In this document: in pieces, positions 57,357 to 64,000 of the stretch | Numbering within the stretch: the first letter of the stretch is position 1 | Layout: every line of letters begins with the position of its first letter | Source: G963556115 sp963675945 | GTDB taxonomy: Bacteria; Planctomycetota; SZUA-567 | DNA length: 64,000 nucleotides | Reading direction: 5' to 3' | Assembly (NCBI GenBank): GCA_963675945.1 | Contig: OY780932.1 | Location: forward strand, 62,001-126,000 | Notes under the pieces: model-generated | What the model was told of the DNA's origin: nothing | The model's database searches: none | The model's input: only the letters and a program-made list of their open reading frames with translations | Program-made: the position numbers and the translations under genes

Positions 57357-57945
57357 ATTCAATTGTACTAACAATGAATTTGATTATGCTTCAATATTAG
57401 TTCTATACCTTAGTTTATAAGTCCAACATTAGATATAAATATTTCGGTATAAATACTAAAAGGCTTTACTGACATTAATCTTAACAATATATATATTAAA
57501 ACTCCTTCGCAGACACTTTGCGACTATTTATGTATAAACGTCTTTAGCATAATTAGGCCAAATAAAACCTATTTACCGTGTGCATATCTTCCTCCGCTAT
57601 CCGTATTAATTGGGTACAATAATTACTGACAGCAATATCAACCTCTACTTTTTGAATTGTGTATTATTAAACACATTATTGACAATAGAATTAATTTAAT
57701 TTTGGAATTTACAAACCATTAGACACGACCGTTATTTCTTGAAGTTCAATATCAAAAGATAATAATATTATAATATAGTATATTCATTTAAGCTTCAAAA
57801 ATTTAGCCATATTTTAGACTTGTATATTAATATGATATAATATCTTTATGACATTTATTATAAAGTTATCTAATCATTAATCAAAAGTTATGTTGGTGTT
57901 TATCGGGCACCTCTTAAGTGTTTATTTTATTACTAAGGAGACATC
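57357..57945. other. AT-rich upstream region of the second ABC importer
   Basis: The 589-base region has no gene. It carries a likely promoter at 57814-57841 near its end. The long leader (about 100 bases between promoter and start codon) could hold an operator; a short ATATTAATAT palindrome overlaps the promoter spacer. Confidence 0.5.
57814..57841 (+). promoter_or_regulatory. probable promoter of the second ABC importer
   Basis: TTAGAC (a weak -35) and a perfect TATAAT are separated by 16 bases. Confidence 0.5.
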
Positions 57946-58896
57946 ATGTTAAAGATTCGTTTTTCTACGCTACTTGTAGCATTGGTAATGCTATTTGCTG
58001 TTACTCTATCTGCGTCTGCAAAAGAGAAAGTTTTTGTTATGGTTCCCAAAGGCGTGCATCCTTACTACATTCCTTGCTATGAAGGTTTTGAAGCTGCAGG
58101 TAAGAAGTTCGGAATTAAGACAGAATATGTAGCTCCCCAGGATTTCCAGTTACCTAATCAGGTTAAAGTAATTGAAAACCTTATCGTTCGTAAAGTAGAT
58201 GGCATTGCTATATCTGCGCTTGATAACGAGGGACTTATAAATGTTATTCAACAAGCAGTGGACGCAGGCATCAAAGTTATATGTTTTGACGCTGATGCTC
58301 CAGGAAGTGCTAGACTAAGCTACATAGGAACTAACAATAAGACTGCAGGTGAAATTGGTGCAGAGCAGATGGCCAAATTTATGGGCAACAAAGGTGAGAT
58401 AGCAGTTCTTCAAGCCGGTCTAGGTGCTAGTAATTTGAATATGCGTTATGATGGATTTGTTGCGAAGATGGCTGATATTGCACCTGAAATTAAAATTGTT
58501 GCGAGAGAAGATACTGAAAATAAATTCGAATTGGCTACAAATAAAACCGAAGCTCTTATGAGTTCCTATCCAAAACTAAGTGGTATTTTCGGTGTATCTG
58601 CTGAAGGAGCGCCTTGCGCAGCGATTGCGGTTGAAGATGCTGGGAAAGAGGGTATGCTTACTATAGGTGGTTTTGATGACCTTTCTGATACTATCGAAGC
58701 TATCAAATCTGGCACAGTTCAGTTCTGTTTAGCTCAGATGACATACAAAATGGGTTGGTTATCAGTTACAGAACTTATGAAAGCGTGTGAAGGAAAAAAG
58801 ATTAGTCCTGAAATAGATACAGGTATGATGGTTATTACAAAGGAAAATGCTGATTCATATATGGAACAAATGCAGAAAGAGACACAAGATTTATAG
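57946..58896 (+). CDS. periplasmic sugar-binding protein, RbsB-type (second importer)
   Basis: The 316-residue protein has a signal peptide ending in SASA-KEK and a periplasmic-binding-protein fold (FVMVPKGVHPYYIPCYEGFE, VDGIAISALDNEGL, VICFDADAPGSARLSYIGTN, LTIGGFDDLSDT). It resembles ribose or autoinducer-2 binding proteins, but the ligand is open. The ATG has AAGGAG upstream. A 303-base gap with a hairpin separates it from its permease. Confidence 0.92.
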   Translation: MLKIRFSTLLVALVMLFAVTLSASAKEKVFVMVPKGVHPYYIPCYEGFEAAGKKFGIKTEYVAPQDFQLPNQVKVIENLIVRKVDGIAISALDNEGLINVIQQAVDAGIKVICFDADAPGSARLSYIGTNNKTAGEIGAEQMAKFMGNKGEIAVLQAGLGASNLNMRYDGFVAKMADIAPEIKIVAREDTENKFELATNKTEALMSSYPKLSGIFGVSAEGAPCAAIAVEDAGKEGMLTIGGFDDLSDTIEAIKSGTVQFCLAQMTYKMGWLSVTELMKACEGKKISPEIDTGMMVITKENADSYMEQMQKETQDL

Positions 58897-58956
58897 AGTA
58901 AACAATAGCAAATATTACTTTATTACTCATAAATTTTAGTTTAAATTACAAATTAT

Positions 58957-59001
58957 AGAGCTATGTTTAGGGTTATATAACAAAGCACTAAAGATAGCTC
59001 T
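58957..59001 (+). promoter_or_regulatory. hairpin between binding-protein and permease genes
   Basis: AGAGCTAT pairs with ATAGCTCT around a 29-base loop that can fold further; TCTCTTT follows. It may be a partial terminator or a 3'-stabilising structure giving excess binding protein, the same idea as at 47947-47985. Confidence 0.5.
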
Positions 59002-59199
59002 TCTCTTTAATCGAAATTATTATTTATTTAATGGAAGCTCGGTGGTTATTCGAGTATTTTGATAATGCTTAACATATTATTAGATACTGCTATGAACCTA
59101 CTAATGTGCTTTTTGAATAAAAAAGCGTTTGACTGTTTTAAACATATGTATGTTTTGTCAAGTGCTTCTGATATTAAAGAAAAATGAAAGGTAGTCGTT

Positions 59200-60201
59200 A
59201 TGGCAGAAAAAACGAAGCAAAAAGGGGGTAATATATTTATCCGCATTGCTAAGGCTCAAGAATTTGGTGTCTTAATTGCACTTGTTATCATAATGGGAAT
59301 AATTACCTATCAAGCCCCATCTTTTTTTTCCTTTGATAATTTCTTTTTGGTTTCTAGGCAAATTGCATTTACTGCTATTGTTTCACTAGGCGTGGTGTTC
59401 GTTATTATTACCAGTGGCATCGATCTGTCTATCGGTTCTATGATGGGATTTGTTGGGATTACAACTGGAATTTTTATACAAGCAGAAATGGATCCGATAT
59501 TAGCAATTTTTCTTGGCTTGCTCTCAGGTGCAATATGTGGCTTGATTAATGGTATAATCGTATCTTATTTAAACGTAACACCATTTATCGTTACACTAGG
59601 TATGATGAGTATTGCAGGTGGCGGGATATATATCCTTACTGCTGGTAACTCGATACGATCAATACCAAAGCCATTTGTAAACGCATTGAGTCAAAATATT
59701 ATTGATATCAATATGGGTGATTTAGGAAGATTTAGAGTCTCTATAGTTGTTATAGTTTGCATCGTACTTGCAATTATTGCTCACATTATTTTAAAGCACA
59801 CCGTCTTTGGCCGCCGTGTTTATGCAATTGGTGGTAATGAAGAAGCTACACGACTTTCAGGTATCAATGTCAAAAAAGTAAAATTGCTCTGCTACGTCAT
59901 ATCAAGCACATTAGCTGGTGTATCAGGCATACTGTATATTGCTCGTTTTCGCTCGGCTCAACCAACAACAGGTCTTGGTGCAGAGTTAGATGCAATTGCA
60001 GCATGCGTTATCGGTGGTACGTCCCTTTTGGGTGGTAGTGGTTCTGTTTTGGGGGTATTAATCGGAGCTTCAATTATGGGCGTTGTAAAGAATGGCTTAG
60101 TTCTTATGCAGGTATCATCCTACTGGCAAAAGTCAGTTATCGGGCTAATTATTGTTCTTGCGGCTATTGTCGATGTGATACGTAACCGAAAGAGAGGCTA
60201 A
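59200..60201 (+). CDS. sugar ABC transporter permease, RbsC-type (second importer)
   Basis: This is a 333-residue inner-membrane permease with multiple hydrophobic segments and the motifs TSGIDLSIGSMMGFVG and ACVIGGTSLLGGSGSVLG. GAAAGG precedes the ATG at 59200. Its stop is one base before the ATPase start, so the pair is translationally coupled. Confidence 0.93.
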   Translation: MAEKTKQKGGNIFIRIAKAQEFGVLIALVIIMGIITYQAPSFFSFDNFFLVSRQIAFTAIVSLGVVFVIITSGIDLSIGSMMGFVGITTGIFIQAEMDPILAIFLGLLSGAICGLINGIIVSYLNVTPFIVTLGMMSIAGGGIYILTAGNSIRSIPKPFVNALSQNIIDINMGDLGRFRVSIVVIVCIVLAIIAHIILKHTVFGRRVYAIGGNEEATRLSGINVKKVKLLCYVISSTLAGVSGILYIARFRSAQPTTGLGAELDAIAACVIGGTSLLGGSGSVLGVLIGASIMGVVKNGLVLMQVSSYWQKSVIGLIIVLAAIVDVIRNRKRG

Positions 60202-60202
60202 T

Positions 60203-61693
60203 ATGACAGAGGCTCTGTTAGAACTTAAAAATATTACAAAAGTATTCCCTGGAGTAAAGGCTCTAGATAATGTTAGCCTAGATGTAAAACCTGGTGAAGT
60301 AGTCGGGATAATTGGTGAGAATGGCGCAGGGAAGTCAACCCTTATGAAGGTTCTTACTGGTGTATATGAACCTTCTGCTGGCGAAATAATTTATGAAGGC
60401 AAGAACGTTGCATTCCAGAGTGCAGCAGAAGCATATGCTATAGGTATCAATATCGTTTTTCAAGAATTCAATCTTTGCGGCAATTTGACTGTTATGGAAA
60501 ATTTGTTCCTGGGTAATGAACTTACAAAAGGTGGATTTATTGATTATAGAGGTATGGAGAAACGTTCTAGAGATATGTTCAACATGTTGCATTTCAATAT
60601 AGATCCTAAGGCTATTGTACAGGATCTTGGAGCAGCTCAGCAGCAAATGATAGAAATTGCGAAGGCTCTTTCACATGAGACAAAGGTACTCATTCTAGAT
60701 GAACCTACAGCAGTGCTTACTGACAAAGAAATTATCAAACTTCTCCAAGTAGTAGAAAACCTCAAAAGCAAGGGCATGTCCATTCTTTTTATATCACACA
60801 AGCTCAATGAAATAAAAAGTATCTCAGATAGAGTCTTTTGCCTCCGTGATGGACAGAATTCTGGAAATGCTTATACAAAAGATATCTGTGAAGATGATAT
60901 GGTAGCGATGATGGTTGGAAGAAACGCTGAAGATATTTATGGTAAAAAGATACATAGAGAAATTCCAGATGACTATGTGCTTGAAGTAAATAATCTTTCA
61001 GGTCCTCCTTTTATTAAGGATATAAGTTTCAAACTTCGGCGTGGGGAGATACTTGGACTTGCCGGACTTATTGCTGCAGGCAGAACTGAAGTTGCAATGC
61101 TCCTAAGTGGAGCAGTGCAGAAGACAGCCGGGGAGATAATTATTGAAGGCAAGAAGGTAGAAATTAACAGCCCTGCTGATGCGGTTAAAAATAGAATAGC
61201 ATATGTATCAGAGGACAGGAAGAAGCTTGGACTAGTGCTTAACATGACGGTACGTGAGAATACTACCATGGCTGTTCATGACAGTGTAAGTGAGCGTAGT
61301 TTTATAAAGCGTAAACGTGAGAATATTATCAGTGATCGCTATATTAAGCGTTTCAATACCAAGGTTTACTCACGAGAACAAGTAATAGGAACTCTCAGTG
61401 GTGGCAATCAGCAGAAGGTCTGCCTGGGTAAGTGGCTTGCTATAAATCCAATAATTCTAATTCTTGATGAGCCAACTCGTGGTATAGATGTGGGAGCGAA
61501 GGCCGAAATTCACCGTATAATTGAAGAGTTAGCTGAAAAAGAAGGGATGTCGATTATTGTTATATCCTCAGAGCTACCTGAGGTTCTACGTCTATCTGAT
61601 AGAGTGCTGGTAATGCATGAAGGCAGGCTGACTGGCAATATCTCTGGTGAAGATGCTAATGAAGAGACTATAATGAAAGCGGCATTGGCGTAA
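60203..61693 (+). CDS. sugar ABC transporter ATPase, RbsA-type (second importer)
   Basis: This is a 496-residue duplicated ATPase: Walker A GENGAGKST, LILDEPTAVLT and LFISHKLNE in the first half; GLIAAGRTEV, the signature LSGGNQQKVCLG and LILDEPTRGIDVG in the second. It follows the permease directly. The cluster ends here; no enzyme gene follows on this strand, so its catabolic genes are presumably those of clusters 1 or 2. Confidence 0.95.
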   Translation: MTEALLELKNITKVFPGVKALDNVSLDVKPGEVVGIIGENGAGKSTLMKVLTGVYEPSAGEIIYEGKNVAFQSAAEAYAIGINIVFQEFNLCGNLTVMENLFLGNELTKGGFIDYRGMEKRSRDMFNMLHFNIDPKAIVQDLGAAQQQMIEIAKALSHETKVLILDEPTAVLTDKEIIKLLQVVENLKSKGMSILFISHKLNEIKSISDRVFCLRDGQNSGNAYTKDICEDDMVAMMVGRNAEDIYGKKIHREIPDDYVLEVNNLSGPPFIKDISFKLRRGEILGLAGLIAAGRTEVAMLLSGAVQKTAGEIIIEGKKVEINSPADAVKNRIAYVSEDRKKLGLVLNMTVRENTTMAVHDSVSERSFIKRKRENIISDRYIKRFNTKVYSREQVIGTLSGGNQQKVCLGKWLAINPIILILDEPTRGIDVGAKAEIHRIIEELAEKEGMSIIVISSELPEVLRLSDRVLVMHEGRLTGNISGEDANEETIMKAALA

Positions 61694-61732
61694 AGTTGTA
61701 GCTCATATTCAAGAAAATTTCAGTGTTTCTAA

Positions 61733-61951
61733 ACGACAGTCTTGTAACGTGGCAAATCAATTCAGATCTACTAAACGACGTAAACATGTTGCACCTAGTG
61801 ATGAAAATAAGCTTATAAAAGAGGTATACCTTTTAACCGGCAAATACAAGAGGTATGGGTATCGCAGAGTTACCGCGCTTTTTTCAGAAAACTGGTTACA
61901 ATATAAATCATAAACAAGTAGAACGAATCTGGCGAAAACTGGGATTTAATG
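61733..61951 (+). mobile_element. fragment of IS type A orfB cut by an IS481 element
   Basis: The plus strand reads KRRKHVAPSDENKLIKEVYL and KYKRYGYRRVTALF in one frame, then NHKQVERIWRKLGFN in another. This lines up with the OrfB N-terminal part of the element at 34297-35578. It stops at the IS481 left end. Confidence 0.75.
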
Positions 61952-61973
61952 TGTGTGATTCATAGACATCCTT

Positions 61974-62420
61974 TCACTTTTTAAATGCATGTTTTTTTAG
62001 CAAAATGCTATTTCTGCGATATTCTATTTCTGTATTAAATTTGATTGAGACTTCTTCTTGTAAAGGAGTCTCATACATCAATTCAATGTACTTTTCAACT
62101 GGAGTTTTACCGTTTAGACTACTGTGAGGACGCTCCCAATTGTAGTAATGCTGCCATTCTGCTAAGGGTAGATCAAGACTTTCTATACTGTGTTTTGTTA
62201 AATCAATGGTTGAATAGAATTCTTCAATATCAGTTTTTTGAGATCTTTCTACTTTACCATTAAGATGAGGAGATGCAGGGCGAATAGGTCTAAGTTTAAT
62301 CCCCCAATCCAACAGCAGATCTTGAACTTTATAAGCAAGAAATTCTCGTCCTCTATCAGTCTGAATTCTTTGAATTGGGAAACACATCTCTTCAACTACT
62401 TTTTCAATATGGAGAAACAT
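61974..62420 (-). pseudogene. IS481 transposase, C-terminal part
   Basis: The 148-codon frame has the rve-domain motifs RIQTDRGREFLAYKVQ (second Asp), SPHLNGKVERSQ (Glu) and YYNWERPHSSLNGKTPVEKY. It overlaps the N-terminal piece by 17 bases in another frame. It has no proper start. Confidence 0.82.
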
Positions 62421-62754
62421 TATTCCTAACTAAAACTTTATGAATTGTTGCTAAAGAGAGCTTAATACTATGCAACCTTAATAATTCGCTCTGAATTCTC
62501 CTCGCCCCGATATTTCTTGAATCTCTTAGTGCTAATATTATACTTTCTATATTTTCAGTTACCTTAGTCGCAGGAGAATTGTGAGGTTTTCTGCTCAAGG
62601 TGCAAAGCCCTTCAATACCATTTGATTGATATCTATTTACCCATTTTCTAAGAGTAGGTCTGGAAATTCCACAACGATTACAAACAAGTCCTGAGTTTTG
62701 AGTTTCAAAATACATTTTGACCCATTTCAATCGGGATTTAGTAGTATTGCCCAT
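62404..62754 (-). pseudogene. IS481 transposase, N-terminal part
   Basis: The 116-codon frame has the helix-turn-helix (VCNRCGISRPTLRKWVNRYQ) and LSRKPHNSP, typical of IS481. It breaks off after KVLVRNNVSPY, where a deletion joins it out of frame to the C-terminal part. Confidence 0.82.
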
Positions 62755-62824
62755 AGCAACTCCTTTATCAATATATTATACAATTTTATTGAAAGGATGT
62801 CTATGAATCACACAACTAAATCTT

Positions 62825-63913
62825 TTATTTGTTAAAAATGACGCAATAATTACCTTTATCTGTTCTGCATTTTGAACAGCTTATACACGTAGCTTTTCTT
62901 TTATCACCTGATTTCCATCTTTTAATTAAATCTGGTTCTGCAAGTAGTGGCCTTGATAAACCAAAGAAATTTATATCGCTCCCGTTCAGTATATTTTCCA
63001 TTACATCAATATCTTTAAAACCCCCAACAGTGATAACAGGTATGCTAACTTCTTTGCTTATTACTTTGGCATATTCAGAAAAATACCCTTCGCTCTGGAG
63101 TTTATAATTATCAAATTCCTGGCCAATCATGGTTCTGGCTTTACCATGGATATTGCCTGTTATATCTAGTGCATCTACTCCAAGAGCTTCGAGTTTCCTG
63201 GAAATTATTCTTGTTTCATCAAAGCTTAGACCGTTATCAAAAAATTCACTGGAAGTAAGTTTTATTATTATAGTAAAATCATTGCCCACTTTTTCTCGGG
63301 TTTTACGATATATCTCAGTTAAAAATCTCATACGATTTTCAAGGTTTCCTCCATACTCGTCAGTTCTTTTATTGTAATAAGGGCTCAAAAACTGATTGAT
63401 CAGGTAGGTATGAGCTGCATGTATTTCGACACCATCAAAGCCAGACTGCTGGACTCTTGCTGCAGCATCTGCAAAAGCACCTTCGATGTATTTTATCTCC
63501 TCTATTGTCATTGCTTTGCCAGTAACATTTGTACTTCTTTCAGCTACTTCACTGGGAGCGTAGATAATTCTTTTCCCAAGATTATATGTAGTTTTGGTTC
63601 CACCATATGCAATTTGCATTACAATTTTTGAATTATAACTATGTACTAATTTGGTCAGTTCCTGATATTCATTGATAAAAGAGTCGTTATAAATTCCCAT
63701 CATCCCGTGATTAGGTTGCTCTTCTTTAACAACATTGGCGTAGCCAGTTATAATTAAACCCACATCATTTTTGGCTAATTCATCATAAATTTTAATAAGC
63801 TCAGCAGTAAGGTGCCCGTCTTCTGTTGTCATGTTTTCCCAGGTAGCACTTCTAACAAATCGATTTTTTATTAAAAGTTTTCCTAGTTTAGTTTTTTCAA
63901 ATAAGGTTTTCAT
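62825..63913 (-). CDS. Old Yellow Enzyme-type NADH:flavin oxidoreductase
   Basis: The 362-residue TIM-barrel FMN protein opens KTLFEKTKLGKLLIKNRFVR, with the substrate region DGVEIHAAHTYLINQFLSPY and NKRTDEYGGNLENR, and later VGGFKD and FGLSRPLLAEP. The C-terminal cysteine motif CISCSKCR suggests an iron-sulfur site, as in the start of 2,4-dienoyl-CoA reductase-type enzymes, but the second flavin domain of that group is absent. I chose the ATG at 63913 because AAAGGGA lies upstream; the frame to 63955 runs into IS-adjacent sequence. The substrate is an unsaturated carbonyl compound of unknown identity. Confidence 0.9.
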   Translation of the reverse strand: MKTLFEKTKLGKLLIKNRFVRSATWENMTTEDGHLTAELIKIYDELAKNDVGLIITGYANVVKEEQPNHGMMGIYNDSFINEYQELTKLVHSYNSKIVMQIAYGGTKTTYNLGKRIIYAPSEVAERSTNVTGKAMTIEEIKYIEGAFADAAARVQQSGFDGVEIHAAHTYLINQFLSPYYNKRTDEYGGNLENRMRFLTEIYRKTREKVGNDFTIIIKLTSSEFFDNGLSFDETRIISRKLEALGVDALDITGNIHGKARTMIGQEFDNYKLQSEGYFSEYAKVISKEVSIPVITVGGFKDIDVMENILNGSDINFFGLSRPLLAEPDLIKRWKSGDKRKATCISCSKCRTDKGNYCVIFNK

Positions 63914-63963
63914 GTTTTCCCTTTCATTATTGTGTGTTTGAGCTACTTCCACCACCTCTGACC

Positions 63964-64000
63964 TGCCCCCATCAGTGATACCACTTAAGAATATACAATA
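63964..64000 (-). mobile_element. end of another IS type A copy, cut by window edge
   Basis: The last 37 bases match the left end at 34297 in order (TGCCCCCATCAGTGATACCA, then CTTAAGAATATACAATA) with one substitution. This copy lies about 50 bases upstream of the reductase start and may affect its expression. Confidence 0.82.

Larger units (their letters stand above)
61952..62814 (-). mobile_element. IS481-family element with perfect ends but deleted core
   Basis: The 25-bp terminal inverted repeats are identical (each starting TGTGTGATTCATAGACATCC) at 61952 and 62814. The enclosed 863 bases carry the N-terminal and C-terminal parts of the transposase on the minus strand in different frames. 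The length is below the usual 950-1300 for the family, and the first catalytic aspartate is missing. Confidence 0.88.

Noticed and set aside
62238..62429. Plus-strand frame opposite the IS481 remnant
   Set aside because: It is antisense to transposase sequence and has no recognisable product.
33882..64000. CRISPR array or phage structural genes in the island
   Set aside because: I looked for regularly spaced direct repeats and for capsid, tail or terminase motifs; none was seen.

Overview
The window reads as one stretch of a Gram-negative bacterial chromosome. The 5' end of an LptD-type outer-membrane LPS-assembly gene, a very large flagellar cap protein (FliD) and a chemotaxis receptor point to a motile diderm. 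The order tRNA-Thr, tuf, tRNA-Trp, secE, nusG, rplK, rplA, rplJ, rplL, rpoB, rpoC, followed by rpsL and rpsG, is the compact arrangement also known from chlamydiae. A PVC-superphylum relative (Lentisphaerota or similar) is my best guess, but it is an inference and not proven here.

Bases 1-17,000 hold ordinary core genes: lptD (partial, minus strand), a 67-residue membrane miniprotein with its own terminator, plsY, gpsA, hisD, mtaB, two tandem secreted DUF2059 proteins, a 1,473-residue FliD with about eight beta-repeat units and a discoidin-like insert, a YhaM-type OB/HD nuclease, tRNA-Arg, a decayed histidine acid phosphatase and an MCP receptor. Bases 17,240-32,600 are the minus-strand ribosomal protein/RNA polymerase/EF-Tu superoperon. 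It has a clear sigma70 promoter at its head, a double hairpin between rplL and rpoB, and a strong terminator after rpsG.

At 33,805-33,881 lies tRNA-Lys(CTT). Ninety-four bases behind it begins a decayed P4-type integrase, interrupted by an IS3-family element and cut off before its catalytic domain. From here to the end of the window the DNA is visibly AT-richer and littered with broken insertion sequences (IS3 in at least three types, IS1595, IS30, IS256, IS481). I read 33.9-64 kb as an old genomic island, whose far end is not in the window.

Between the IS remnants the island carries intact sugar or polyol catabolism genes. Cluster 1 (minus strand) is an RbsB/RbsA/RbsC-type ABC importer, an SDR, a class II aldolase, a small Cys-cluster protein, a 2-hydroxyacid dehydrogenase, an FGGY kinase, a SorC-type regulator and an SMP-30 lactonase. 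It is split by an IS30 and an IS3 remnant. A divergent aldo/keto reductase sits at its head. Cluster 2 (minus strand) is an SDR, a zinc alcohol dehydrogenase, a GntR/UTRA regulator, another SDR and a DeoC-type aldolase. A second plus-strand RbsB/RbsC/RbsA importer and an Old-Yellow-Enzyme-type reductase follow. Together they suggest import of sugars or sugar alcohols, oxidation to ketoses, phosphorylation and aldol cleavage. The actual substrates cannot be read from the sequence.
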